Source: Gemmiger formicilis (GTDB taxonomy: Bacteria; Bacillota; Clostridia; Oscillospirales; Ruminococcaceae). From it: 64,000 nt of DNA. The translations under genes were made by a program, and so were the position numbers. The notes beneath the pieces are model-generated. The model saw nothing but the letters and a program-made list of their open reading frames with translations. It searched no databases and was not told the origin of the DNA. The stretch spans positions 1 to 64,000 of the forward strand of contig NZ_JACJJP010000012.1 in the NCBI RefSeq assembly GCF_016900095.1. The letters are read 5' to 3'. Each line of letters begins with the position of its first letter. Position 1 is the first letter of the stretch. Below are positions 9,110 to 19,778 of the stretch, piece after piece.

Positions 9110-10135
9110 ATGTGTTCTGTTTTCTGGCGGCGTCTTTTTCCTTTGGTGGCCTCGTTCTTTTGTATCGTCCTTTTTCTTGTATACCCGCAAGCCGCCGCGC
9201 AGGGCTTTCGGCAAGGGATCGAGCTCTGCCTGAGCACTTTGTTGCCGGCCTTGTTCCCTTTTTTTGTGGCCTGCAACCTGGCGTTAGGCTCCATCCCCCG
9301 AAAAAGCGGTTTTGTCTCTGCTCTCCTTCTTTCCTGGCTGGGCGGGTATGCCGTCTGCGCCGGAATGGTTCGGGATCTTCGGCGGCAGGGAAATCTGGAC
9401 GAAGCGCACGCCAATCTGCTGCTGGTCCTCGGTTGCTGTTCCGGGCCCGGCTTTGTGATAGGCAGCGTCGGCGGGCACCTTCTGGGCTCTGTCCGGCTGG
9501 GAATGGTTTTGTATCTGGCCCAGCTCATCGCCAATTTGGGAAGCTGCCTGATCCTTCTGCCTTTTCTACATCATGAGAAAACCCGCCAGGTCATGGAACC
9601 GTCCGCATCCGCCGTTTCTGCTTCCAACCTCTCCGATGCCATTGTATCCGCGGTGAACAGTTGCCTGTGTGTTTGCGGTTCGGTACTGTTTTTCCGGGTT
9701 CTGGAAGCCACACTGATTCTGGGATTTTCCATCCCGGCTGAAGTTTCTCCCTACCTTTCCGCCTTGTGCGAAATCAGTTCCGGATGTGCCGATTTTTCCC
9801 GGCTGAGAGGCACCCAGGCTTTGTACGGTATTTGTCTTTGCCTGAGTTTTCTGGGGGCGTCGGTTTTTTCCCAGCTCGCTTCTCTTTTGCAGGGCATGGC
9901 CAGCCTGCGACTTTTGATGATTGCCCGGTTGCTGCACTTTCCTCTTTTGGGGTTGCTCGTTCGCCTTATCCTGCCCTTTTTGCCCGGCGATATCGCTGTC
10001 TTTTCCAGTCTGGCATCCCGGGTGGTTCCTATGAATCGGGTCTCCCCCGATGCCGCTTTTTTGGTATTTTTGTTCCTTTGCGCCGTTCTTTACAAAATTC
10101 GTAAAAGATTTTATAATGACACTGTATCTTCGTAA
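9110..10135 (+). CDS. ylbJ: Sporulation integral membrane protein YlbJ-like
   Basis: A 341-residue polytopic membrane protein with the nucleoside-recognition/Gate-type core LSTLLPALFPFFVACNLA and a later CSGPGFVIGSVGG segment, matching YlbJ, a forespore/mother-cell sporulation membrane protein. At least eight hydrophobic spans are visible. The ATG at 9110 has AAAGGAG 8 nt upstream. It is divergent from yqfC, sharing a ~65-nt intergenic region, which suits two sporulation genes. Confidence 0.78.
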   Translation: MCSVFWRRLFPLVASFFCIVLFLVYPQAAAQGFRQGIELCLSTLLPALFPFFVACNLALGSIPRKSGFVSALLLSWLGGYAVCAGMVRDLRRQGNLDEAHANLLLVLGCCSGPGFVIGSVGGHLLGSVRLGMVLYLAQLIANLGSCLILLPFLHHEKTRQVMEPSASAVSASNLSDAIVSAVNSCLCVCGSVLFFRVLEATLILGFSIPAEVSPYLSALCEISSGCADFSRLRGTQALYGICLCLSFLGASVFSQLASLLQGMASLRLLMIARLLHFPLLGLLVRLILPFLPGDIAVFSSLASRVVPMNRVSPDAAFLVFLFLCAVLYKIRKRFYNDTVSS

Positions 10136-10161
10136 TAATTGCAGGCAGGAGGAGCCATCCT

Positions 10162-10383
10162 ATGTTCAAAAAGCCGATTTATGGCAGTAAAATCGCACCG
10201 GCCTGCGCCTACTGTCTGCATGGCAGCCCGGCCGCAGACAATCGCATGGTCCTGTGCAAACAGCGGGGCGTTGTGTCGCCGTATTACTCCTGCCGCAAAT
10301 TCGTGTATGATCCGCTGATGCGTACACCCCGCCGGCAGGAATTGCCCCACTTCGATCCCAAAGATTTCAGTCTGGATTCGTAA
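10162..10383 (+). CDS. Small cysteine-rich conserved-looking protein
   Basis: A 73-residue protein with a CAYC pair near residues 15-18 and two further cysteines (LCKQ, YSCR), enough for a zinc-ribbon-like or redox site. The ATG follows a strong AGGAGG site. It sits 26 nt after ylbJ and 16 nt before the next gene, so it is probably part of that transcript. No family is recognised. Confidence 0.65.
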   Translation: MFKKPIYGSKIAPACAYCLHGSPAADNRMVLCKQRGVVSPYYSCRKFVYDPLMRTPRRQELPHFDPKDFSLDS

Positions 10384-10399
10384 ATCAATGAGGTAGAGT

Positions 10400-11287
10400 A
10401 TGCCCAACAGAGCCAAAAAACAAAAGTTTCGCAGTGCCTTGCAGGACGCCTGGCAGCACAAACGCGGCGTAATGCTGGTATATATTTTTTTGCGGCTTTC
10501 CGTTATTTTGGTTCTGGTAGCGCAGCTTTTCAACCGCAATTTCGAAAATGTTTTTCTGTGTGTGCTGGTTTTGTTCCTGTTTTCCATGCCCACCATGCTG
10601 GAACGCCGGCTTTCCATCGAGCTGCCGGACACACTGGAAATCATCATTCTTTTGTTCATCTATGCCGCCGAAATCATGGGTGAAATCGGCGCTTACTATA
10701 TCAAACACCCCTATTGGGACACGGTTCTGCACACATTGAACGGTTTTCTGTGCGCGGCCATCGGTTTTTCCTTGCTGGATTTGCTCAACCGGCAGAAAAA
10801 GGTCACCTTTCAACTCTCCCCGCTTTATCTGGCGGTCGTGGCCTTCTGTTTCTCCATGACGGTAGGGGTTGTGTGGGAGTTTTTTGAGTGTGCCATGGAC
10901 CAGCTGTTCTTTCTGGATATGCAGAAAGACATCATTGTGCACCAGATTGGCTCTGTCAAGCTGGATCCCACCGGCGGAAACACCCCTGTACACCTGCGTG
11001 ATATCGTGGATGTTATTGTGGTGCAGGGTGACGGCACACAAACCGCTCTTGGGCTGGGCGGTTATCTTGACATCGGGTTGTTGGATACCATGATGGATCT
11101 GTTCGTCAACTTCGTGGGGGCCCTGGTCTTTTCCATCATCGGATTCTTCTATGTACGCAGTCGCGGAAAAAGCCGTTTTGCCAAACGGTTCATTCCCATT
11201 GTCCCGGACGCCAAGACCGCCTCAGATTACGACGCAGAAGATGCCAAAGCTTCGGATGCATCCGCTGGGACTGATGAAAAAAAATAA
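10400..11287 (+). CDS. Polytopic membrane protein (possibly DUF2238/YjdF-like)
   Basis: A 295-residue membrane protein with roughly six to seven hydrophobic spans and a polar, Asp/Ala/Lys-rich cytoplasmic tail (last ~35 residues). The segment YWDTVLHTLNGFLCAAIGFSLLD recalls the YjdF/DUF2238 pattern (W-D.VLH...G), as does VVWEFFECAMD, so a relative of that uncharacterised family is likely. It is the last gene of the ylbJ transcript and is followed by the tRNA-Thr promoter. Function unknown. Confidence 0.7.
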   Translation: MPNRAKKQKFRSALQDAWQHKRGVMLVYIFLRLSVILVLVAQLFNRNFENVFLCVLVLFLFSMPTMLERRLSIELPDTLEIIILLFIYAAEIMGEIGAYYIKHPYWDTVLHTLNGFLCAAIGFSLLDLLNRQKKVTFQLSPLYLAVVAFCFSMTVGVVWEFFECAMDQLFFLDMQKDIIVHQIGSVKLDPTGGNTPVHLRDIVDVIVVQGDGTQTALGLGGYLDIGLLDTMMDLFVNFVGALVFSIIGFFYVRSRGKSRFAKRFIPIVPDAKTASDYDAEDAKASDASAGTDEKK

Positions 11288-11349
11288 TGCCATCTTGGCG
11301 CATTTTCGTTGTCAGAACGGGAATGCGTCAACTTTTTTGCTCTGCCCCC

Positions 11350-11378
11350 TTGACCGAAAACCAAAAACACGGTATACT
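11350..11378 (+). promoter_or_regulatory. Sigma-A promoter of tRNA-Thr
   Basis: TTGACC at 11350-11355, 17-nt spacer, TATACT at 11373-11378; the tRNA begins 11 nt after the -10 box. Confidence 0.85.
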
Positions 11379-11389
11379 ATTTCCGTTGT

Positions 11390-11465
11390 GCTGGAATAGC
11401 TCAGTTGGTAGAGCAGCTGATTCGTAATCAGCAGGTCGCGTGTTCAAGTCACGTTTCCAGCTCCA
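11390..11465 (+). tRNA. tRNA-Thr (anticodon CGT)
   Basis: A full cloverleaf can be folded: acceptor GCTGGAA pairs with TTCCAGC, D arm GCTC/GAGC, anticodon stem GCTGA/TCAGC around loop TTCGTAA (anticodon CGT, reading ACG), T arm GCGTG/CACGT with TTCAAGT. CCA is encoded at 11463-11465. 76 nt. Confidence 0.95.
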
Positions 11466-11471
11466 ACATTT

Positions 11472-11517
11472 GCGCCCCGCAGCGTTCTTTTTGGGAATGT
11501 TGCGGGCGTTTTTTCTT
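11472..11517 (+). terminator. Intrinsic terminator after tRNA-Thr
   Basis: An imperfect hairpin (CGCCCCGCA with TGCGGGCG, extended by GTTC/GGAAT-type pairing) is followed by TTTTTTC. Confidence 0.7.
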
Positions 11518-11558
11518 TACAGAAACGGATTTGACTACTTTTTGACTTCCGGTATAGC

Positions 11559-11600
11559 AAAAGCGGCAGATGTTGGGTTGTTGCCCAATCTGCCGCTTTT
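11559..11600 (-). terminator. Terminator of ligA (bidirectional shape)
   Basis: AAAAGCGGCAGAT and its complement flank a TTGGGCAACAACCCAA inner stem. It lies 6 nt beyond the ligA stop and has a short T run on the minus strand. Confidence 0.8.
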
Positions 11601-11605
11601 TGGTT

Positions 11606-13739
<2,134 letters not shown>

Positions 13740-13772
13740 TACCTACGTTGCCTGACGGCAACGCAAAAGCTT

Positions 13773-13847
<75 letters not shown>

Positions 13848-13848
<1 letters not shown>

Positions 13849-13881
13849 AAAGACCTGAAACTTTGGTTTCAGGTCTTTTTT
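13848..13881 (+). terminator. Terminator of tRNA-Ala copy 1
   Basis: AAAAGACCTGAAA and TTTCAGGTCTTTT form a perfect stem with a 6-nt loop, followed by a T run. Confidence 0.9.
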
Positions 13882-13940
13882 GTTTATCTGTTAAAGAAAA
13901 ACGGAAAGCCAAAATGCTTCCCGCTGGATCATAAATATTT

Positions 13941-14882
13941 TTATTGCTTTTCGTTGAGACTCTGCATTTCACTTTTTGAAGAAACAATTCGAACCGCCGC
14001 AGCCATGCCTCCATCTCCATACGTTGGATGTTTTATAAACTCATCCGACACTTTACTCAGTTCCTGGGTATCTCTCATCGAACGAATGATTTCGCCTTCC
14101 CAGCCAAACAGTCTTGTCATTGAGGTGGATTCGACACCTATAACCGCGTCTTCCACATGGTTTCGGTAAGATTCCAGGTGCTTTTCAATAATGAAACGCA
14201 TAAGATCCAAACGCTTCTCCATACTCGTTATATTCGACGAAGCAGGCGCAGTTCGGTAGTCAATCAGAGGTTCCTGGACCACCCCGATCTGCATATTCGG
14301 TTCGGTTTCCAACATACTCAGGAAAAACTCCCAATCTTCAAATCCTGAGCGCATATTTTCATCATAGCCACCGCACTTTTCCCAGTATTTGCGACGCATA
14401 ATATGAGTTGCAGCGCAGCAATTTTTAGAAAGGAACGCATTTAATCCTCCCCCGCACGGACGGACAACCGCATTCAAAACCCCAAAAGTTTGCATCCATG
14501 ACGATGCCGCAACCATGCAGGAGTCATTGCGAAGCAGTTGACAAACCTTTTCAATATAAGACGGTTCCAGCCTATCATCTCCGTCCAGCACCAGAACCAA
14601 AGGTGTTTTTGTCTCAGCAATTCCGGTATTTCTGGCCGCTGATACTCCTCCATTTGATTTCAACATCAGCGTAATGGGGAGATGTTCAGAAAAAATCGTC
14701 TCTACTTTCTTTAAAACCTCCAGTGACTCTTCATCTGTGGATCCATCGTCCACAATAATCACCCTTGCGGGCGGTGTAGTCTGTTCGCACAAAGAGCGGA
14801 CAGCTTCCATAATCATCGTTCCTTGATTAAAACTTGTAACAACCGCCTCAACATCCTTGGCGATATTCCGGGAAGCCTCCAT
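13941..14882 (-). CDS. Family 2 (GT-A) glycosyltransferase
   Basis: A 313-residue cytoplasmic GT2-type enzyme transferring a sugar from a nucleotide donor. It shows VEAVVTSFNQG, VIIVDDGSTDEES, the SNGGVSAARNTGI loop, and the metal-binding DGDD (VLDGDDRLEPSYI), then GGYDENMRSGFEDWEFFL in the acceptor half. There are no membrane spans. Base composition is visibly richer in A/T than the neighbours, and it lies alone between tRNA-Ala and an IS3-like remnant, which suggests acquisition. Acceptor unknown. Confidence 0.88.
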   Translation of the reverse strand: MEASRNIAKDVEAVVTSFNQGTMIMEAVRSLCEQTTPPARVIIVDDGSTDEESLEVLKKVETIFSEHLPITLMLKSNGGVSAARNTGIAETKTPLVLVLDGDDRLEPSYIEKVCQLLRNDSCMVAASSWMQTFGVLNAVVRPCGGGLNAFLSKNCCAATHIMRRKYWEKCGGYDENMRSGFEDWEFFLSMLETEPNMQIGVVQEPLIDYRTAPASSNITSMEKRLDLMRFIIEKHLESYRNHVEDAVIGVESTSMTRLFGWEGEIIRSMRDTQELSKVSDEFIKHPTYGDGGMAAAVRIVSSKSEMQSLNEKQ

Positions 14883-15181
14883 CCTGATACTCCTTCCGCT
14901 TGCTTACGTTTTTAGCCATTATATCCGTACTGTTTTCCTCTGTAAATAGACAAATGATAGGTTGTCCATGCACTCTCTATCAGATTTCGAAATAACTCTT
15001 ATTCTCTCTCCTGTATTTTTTTGATGTACATTTTTAGGAACAGGTGGAACAGGAGTGGCGCCGCTGACGCTGCGCCACTCCCACTAAGACCGAATATTCC
15101 TACTCAGGAGCTTTCTTGTGCTGTCTACATAATCTGGGACAGTCACAGAATGGAAACAGGTTTTTGATTGCATCATACTGT
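14883..15181. other. Gene-free AT-rich stretch with an IS3-like remnant
   Basis: No credible gene is seen. Its right part resembles the IS3-like end at 1-86: a CCGCTGACGCTGCGCCA run (compare CCGCTTACGCTTCGCCA near position 3) and TGTCTACATAATC followed by TGGGACAGTCA at 15122-15146. A perfect hairpin GGAGTGGCGC/GCGCCACTCC sits at 15052-15081. A weak candidate for the opposite end (GTACTG ... TAGACA) is at 14927-14952, which would make a ~220-nt deleted derivative. Confidence 0.4.
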
Positions 15182-15225
15182 AAAAGGCACACAGCGGTCT
15201 ACCGGGTCCGTTGTGTGCCTTTTTG
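15182..15225 (-). terminator. Terminator downstream of the ABC exporter genes
   Basis: AAAAGGCACACA and TGTGTGCCTTTT flank an 18-nt loop; it lies 23 nt beyond the stop at 15248. Confidence 0.8.
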
Positions 15226-15247
15226 TATGCGGATATACCGCAGCTTT

Positions 15248-17017
15248 TTACTCGAACTGGGAGGCATACAGTTTATAGTAAACTCCTTTTTTCCGCATCA
15301 GTTCGGCATGTGTGCCCTGCTCCATCACATCGCCGTGTTCCATGACCAGAATCTTGTCGGCGTTCTGGATTGTGGACAAACGATGCGCAATGACAAAGGA
15401 CGTCTTGCCGCGCATCAGTTCCTGCATGGCCTTTTGTACCTTCTGTTCGGTGTTCGTATCCACATTGCTGGTGGCTTCATCCAGGATCAGCATCTGGGTA
15501 TTGTACAGCATGGCCCGGGCAATGGTCAAAAGCTGCTTCTGCCCTTTGCTGATATTGCCGCCATCCTCGCTGATCACGGTATCATAACCGTCCGGCAGCC
15601 GCATGATATACTCGTGAATGCGGGCAGCCTTGGCTGCCGCGATCACTTCTTCCCGTGTGGCCCCTTCCTTGCCGTAGGCAATATTCTCAAAGATTGTGCC
15701 TTGAAACACCCAGGTATCCTGCAAAACCATAGCATACGCCCGGCGCAGGGAGCGACGGGTCAGTTGATGCACTTCCTTCCCGTCCACCCGGATTTCTCCC
15801 GAATCCACATCATAAAACCGCATCAGCAGATTGATGATGGTGGTTTTGCCGGCACCCGTATGGCCTACAATGGCAATGGTCTGGCCCGGTTCCGCTTTTA
15901 GGCTGAGATTATGAAGCACCGTCCGTCCCGGCAGATAGCCAAAGCTGACATGCCGGGCTTCCACTTCTCCCTGCACATCGGTCAATTCCTCAGCTTCGGG
16001 AAGGTCTGCGGGTTCTTCCGGCTGGTCCAGCAAAGCAAACACCCGTTCGGCCGCGGCCAGTGCCGAATAGATTTCGTTGATGATATTGGCAATCTCATTG
16101 ATGGGGCCGCTGAACTTGCGGGAATACAGCACAAACGCGGAAATCTGTTCCATGCCTGCCATACCGAACATATACAAAACAGCGCCCAGCAGGCCGATCA
16201 GAGAAAGGCCCAGGTTGTTGATCAGGTTGACGGTGGGGCCGGTGGTCATGCCCAGGGTATCGGCGGCGCAGTAGGCATCGGCGGCCTCCTGGTTGATATC
16301 GCTGAATTCCCGGCAGACATCGTTCTCATAGGCATAAGCCAGAATGGTTTTCTGCCCGGAGAACATCTCCTCCACATATCCGTTCATCTTGCCGTAGGCC
16401 GCGCTGCGTTTGGAGTAAAGAGGTCTTGTACGTTTGCCCATGTAGCGGGTGAACCCCACAGCCAGGGGCACCGTAACAAAAAGGCAAAGGGTCATGGGCG
16501 GCGAAATGAGACACATCATGATAAAGGACCCCACCACCGTCACGATGCTGGTCATAATCTGGACCAGGTCGGAGGAAAGGCTGGTGGTCACCACGTCGAT
16601 GTCATAGGAAACACGGCTGATGATGTCCCCGGCCTGGTTGCGGTCAAAGTAGCTGACCGGCAAAACCATCAGCTTATGGAACACATCCCGGCGCATCTTA
16701 TTGGCCACCCGGCGGCCGGTGAGCATCATGCCCTGGTTCACAAGGAAAGACATAATATTGCTGAACAGATACGCTGCCAACATGCATTTGGCATAGTGGG
16801 CCACAGTGACAAAATCCACCTGACCAGGCCCGACGGCTGCCCCGATGGCTTTGCCTGCAAAGGATGGGCCCAGAAGATTGCCGATATTGCTGGCAAAGGT
16901 ACAAAGCAGAAGAGCAAGAACCAAAAACCGGTAATCCACCATATAACGAAGGGTCCGCACCAGTGTTCCCCGGGCGTCCCGGGGCTTTTCCGCTTTTACG
17001 CGAGGTCCTCTCGCCAT
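15248..17017 (-). CDS. Heterodimeric ABC exporter subunit (catalytic Walker B)
   Basis: A 589-residue type IV ABC exporter half: six membrane spans in the first ~330 residues, then the nucleotide-binding domain. Walker A is GHTGAGKTT, Walker B ends LILDEATSNVD with the catalytic Glu, and the switch His is in VIAHRLSTI. The signature is ISKGQKQ rather than LSGGQ. It follows the 17037-18785 gene after 19 nt, so the two form one operon and probably one heterodimer exporting a lipid, drug or peptide. Confidence 0.92.
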   Translation of the reverse strand: MARGPRVKAEKPRDARGTLVRTLRYMVDYRFLVLALLLCTFASNIGNLLGPSFAGKAIGAAVGPGQVDFVTVAHYAKCMLAAYLFSNIMSFLVNQGMMLTGRRVANKMRRDVFHKLMVLPVSYFDRNQAGDIISRVSYDIDVVTTSLSSDLVQIMTSIVTVVGSFIMMCLISPPMTLCLFVTVPLAVGFTRYMGKRTRPLYSKRSAAYGKMNGYVEEMFSGQKTILAYAYENDVCREFSDINQEAADAYCAADTLGMTTGPTVNLINNLGLSLIGLLGAVLYMFGMAGMEQISAFVLYSRKFSGPINEIANIINEIYSALAAAERVFALLDQPEEPADLPEAEELTDVQGEVEARHVSFGYLPGRTVLHNLSLKAEPGQTIAIVGHTGAGKTTIINLLMRFYDVDSGEIRVDGKEVHQLTRRSLRRAYAMVLQDTWVFQGTIFENIAYGKEGATREEVIAAAKAARIHEYIMRLPDGYDTVISEDGGNISKGQKQLLTIARAMLYNTQMLILDEATSNVDTNTEQKVQKAMQELMRGKTSFVIAHRLSTIQNADKILVMEHGDVMEQGTHAELMRKKGVYYKLYASQFE

Positions 17018-17036
17018 GATAAGATTCCCCCCTTCC

Positions 17037-18785
17037 TCAGGCCAGTGCGCCCATCTGGGCCTGGTAAATTTCCCGGTATGCCGGACAGGTTTCCAGCAGT
17101 TCCCTGTGTGTTCCGTAGCCGATGCACCGCCCGTTATCCAGCACCAGGATATGGGTCATGTTCTGGATGGAGCTGACACGCTGGGCAATCATGATGGTAG
17201 TGGAATTGCGATAATGTTCAAAGATGGCCTTGCGCAGGGCTGCATCGGTCTTGTAATCCAGCGCCGAAGACGAATCGTCGAGCACAAGGATTTCCGGTCG
17301 GCCGGCCAATGCCCGGGAGATCAGCAACCGCTGCTTTTGTCCGCCGGACAGGTTTGCGCCCTTGATATCCGCACGGTAGTCCAGGCCTTCCTCCAGAGAA
17401 TCCACGTACTCGGCGGCGACGGCATCCTCCACCGCCCGCATCAGGGTGGCGTCATCCAGATCGCGGCCAAAGCGGATGTTTTCCCGCAGGGTGTTATAGA
17501 ACACCATGTCATTCTGGAACACGACACCAAATTTGCGGCGCAGCTCATCCATCTCGTAGCTGCGCACGTCCCGCCCGCCCACAAAGACACCGCCATTTTC
17601 CACATCGTAAAACCGCATCAGCAGGTTGATGATGGTGGTCTTGCCGCAGCCGGTGGGCCCGATAATGCCGAGGCTTTCGCCCTTTTTCAGCGCAAAATTG
17701 ATATCATACAGGCACTGTTCCCGCTCCTCTTCCGCCAAAGAGCCTTCCGTTCCCGCATGGTAGCTGAAGGTCACATGTTCAAAGCGGATAAATTCATCCC
17801 CGGCAGGCTTTTTGGCCTGTTCAGGGGAAAGAATCTTCTGGTCAACGGGGGCCGCCAGAACCTGCCCGATTCGATTGGCCGAAGCGGACGCCTTACTGAT
17901 CATCATGAAAATGCGGTTGACCCCCATGACCCCCTGCATCACCATATTAAAATAGGTCAGAAAAGCCAGAATCACGCCGGGTTTGATCTGGCCGTTGTTG
18001 ACCCGGCCGGCCCCGATCCAGACCACAAGGGTCAGACCGATGTTCAAACACATCTGCATCAACGGGCCGGGTATGGCCATAATGATGCTGGCCTTGATGT
18101 CGGCGTGGGTCATGGCATTGTTGGCTTCTCCAAACCGGTTTTTCTCGTATTCGGTTTTGGACAAAGCCTTGACCACCCGGATACCGGTAATGTCTTCCCG
18201 CATGATCCGGACTACATCGTCCAAGCGTTCCTGCACCTTGCGGTAAAGAGGAATGCCGTACCGGGAAACAGTAAGTATCACCACAATCAACACCGGCACA
18301 ATGACGCACAGAATTCCGGACAAAACCGGATCCATCACCATGGTGACGCCGATCCCGCCCAGCAGCAGGATGGGCATGCGGATGCACATCGTCTGCAAAG
18401 ATTGCACGCAGGACTGTACATTGTAGCTGTCGCTGGTCATGCGGCTGATCAGGCTGGGCAGACCCAGCCTGTCAAACTGCGCTCCCGAAAGGTTGGCCGT
18501 ACGGGTAAACAGATCCTGGCGAATATCGTAAGAAACATTGTGGGCATTGTCCACCGCGATCCGGTTGGCTATGATATTGAGCTGCCGGGTAACGAGAGCC
18601 GTAACGATCATCAATCCGCCCCAAAGCACCGCCTGGCTGAGCTGACCCAATGGTACAACCTCGTCAATCAGATATTCCAGAATATAGGGAATCATGAGTT
18701 CGGTTACCGCCCCCAATAGCTTGATTCCCATAGATTGGCCAATGCGGAACGAATATCGTTTCATATACCGCAAAATCAGTTCCAC
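17037..18785 (-). CDS. Heterodimeric ABC exporter subunit (degenerate ATP site)
   Basis: The partner half-transporter (~582 residues), with six N-terminal spans, Walker A GPTGCGKTT and a canonical LSGGQKQR signature. Walker B ends LVLDDSSS, with Asp where the catalytic Glu belongs, and the H-loop reads IAQRVSSI with Gln instead of His. This is the pattern of the non-catalytic member of a heterodimer. GGAGG suits a GTG start at 18785 (5-nt spacing); the ATG at 18791 is almost on top of it. A promoter lies at 18852-18879. Confidence 0.9.
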   Translation of the reverse strand: MELILRYMKRYSFRIGQSMGIKLLGAVTELMIPYILEYLIDEVVPLGQLSQAVLWGGLMIVTALVTRQLNIIANRIAVDNAHNVSYDIRQDLFTRTANLSGAQFDRLGLPSLISRMTSDSYNVQSCVQSLQTMCIRMPILLLGGIGVTMVMDPVLSGILCVIVPVLIVVILTVSRYGIPLYRKVQERLDDVVRIMREDITGIRVVKALSKTEYEKNRFGEANNAMTHADIKASIIMAIPGPLMQMCLNIGLTLVVWIGAGRVNNGQIKPGVILAFLTYFNMVMQGVMGVNRIFMMISKASASANRIGQVLAAPVDQKILSPEQAKKPAGDEFIRFEHVTFSYHAGTEGSLAEEEREQCLYDINFALKKGESLGIIGPTGCGKTTIINLLMRFYDVENGGVFVGGRDVRSYEMDELRRKFGVVFQNDMVFYNTLRENIRFGRDLDDATLMRAVEDAVAAEYVDSLEEGLDYRADIKGANLSGGQKQRLLISRALAGRPEILVLDDSSSALDYKTDAALRKAIFEHYRNSTTIMIAQRVSSIQNMTHILVLDNGRCIGYGTHRELLETCPAYREIYQAQMGALA

Positions 18786-18851
18786 ACACATTCCTCCGTC
18801 CTATACCGCCGGGACACCGTTGTTTGCCGCAACTTTTTTCTTGATAAGATG

Positions 18852-18879
18852 ATCATACTGCACCCAATTGGAATGTCAA
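18852..18879 (-). promoter_or_regulatory. Promoter of the ABC exporter operon
   Basis: Minus strand TTGACA (18874-18879), 16-nt spacer, TATGAT (18852-18857). Confidence 0.75.
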
Positions 18880-18908
18880 GAACAAGCGCTGAAAATTGGT
18901 ACACAAAA

Positions 18909-18953
18909 GGGCAGCACAAGACTTTTTTTCGAAAGTCCCGTGCTGTCCTTTTT
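18909..18953 (-). terminator. Terminator of the acetyltransferase gene
   Basis: GGGCAGCAC pairs with GTGCTGTCC (one G-U), with an inner GACTTT/AAAGTC stem, followed by TTTTGTG on the minus strand. Confidence 0.75.
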
Positions 18954-18960
18954 CTTTTGT

Positions 18961-19587
18961 TTATAAAAATTCCGTGGGAATGGGATGTTGCTTGAAATAA
19001 TATTTTTTATCCTGCTCATTGATTTCTCGCAGAATCCGGCAAGGATTTCCCACAGCCACAACGTCGGAAGGCAGGTCCTTGGTAACCACACTGCCGGCGC
19101 CGATCACCACATTATCCCCCACCGTGATGCCGGGAACCAGGATGACACCCGCGCCGATCCAGCAGTTCTTGCCGATATGAACCGGCATATTGTATTGCAG
19201 TCCCCGCTCCCGGAGCTCGGGCAAAATAGGATGTCCGGCTGTGGCGATGGTTACATTGGGACCGATCATGGTGTAATCCCCCACATAAATGTGGGTGTCG
19301 TCCACCAGGGTCAGGTTGAAATTGGCGTAAACATTTTTCCCGAAATGCACGTGGTGGCCACCCCAATTGGCATGCAGGGGCGGTTCGATGTAGCAGCCGG
19401 GGCCGATTTCGGCAAACATCTGCCGCAGCATCTGCTGCCGTTTTTCCTGTTCGTTGGGCCTGGTCAGATTGTATTCATACAGCCGTTCCATACAGTCCAA
19501 CTGTTCTTGCATGATCTCCTCATTGCCGGGATCATACAGTTGTCCGCTGTGCATTTTTTCTTTTTCCCTGGCTGTGGTATCTGCCAT
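18961..19587 (-). CDS. Maltose/galactoside O-acetyltransferase family protein
   Basis: A 208-residue left-handed beta-helix acetyltransferase using acetyl-CoA. The N-terminal helical cap (MHSGQLYDPGNEEI, typical of LacA/Maa) is followed by hexapeptide repeats from about residue 70 to 185, including NFNLTLVDDTHIYVGD, the catalytic His in TAGHP, and GAGSVVTKD. It probably acetylates free sugars or glycosides as detoxification. Monocistronic, with its own promoter-like site (TGGATT, 17 nt, TAAACT at 19623-19651). Divergent from the permease operon. Confidence 0.9.
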   Translation of the reverse strand: MADTTAREKEKMHSGQLYDPGNEEIMQEQLDCMERLYEYNLTRPNEQEKRQQMLRQMFAEIGPGCYIEPPLHANWGGHHVHFGKNVYANFNLTLVDDTHIYVGDYTMIGPNVTIATAGHPILPELRERGLQYNMPVHIGKNCWIGAGVILVPGITVGDNVVIGAGSVVTKDLPSDVVAVGNPCRILREINEQDKKYYFKQHPIPTEFL

Positions 19588-19654
19588 ATGCCGTCACTTC
19601 CTATCCATATGATTCTGGTACCAGTTTATCACGCAGTAAAGAGAAAATCCAGCC

Positions 19655-19719
19655 TATAGAAAGGTTTCTGGGCAGAATAGTTCCGGTGCTTCCGAAAGGC
19701 TTTCCCATTGTATAGAAAG
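19655..19719. repeat. Direct repeat TATAGAAAG in the divergent intergenic region
   Basis: TATAGAAAG occurs at 19655-19663 and 19711-19719, each followed by a TTT and a CWGG-like tail, 56 nt apart. The second copy abuts the tandem TTTACAG-type site. Possibly a regulatory duplication; role unknown. Confidence 0.4.
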
Positions 19720-19754
19720 TTTACAGGACTTTTTCAGCTTTTGCATGGTAAGCT
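19720..19754 (+). promoter_or_regulatory. Regulated promoter with tandem response-regulator-like site (P1)
   Basis: TTTACAG (19720-19726), 4 nt, TTTTCAG (19731-19737), then 11 nt, then a -10-like TAAGCT (19749-19754). The two heptamers are 11 bp apart, as in Pho-box-type sites for OmpR-family regulators, and replace a normal -35. The same geometry occurs at 26071-26105. Confidence 0.65.
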
Positions 19755-19778
19755 CTTCCGCATAAGGAGGTCTTAGCC

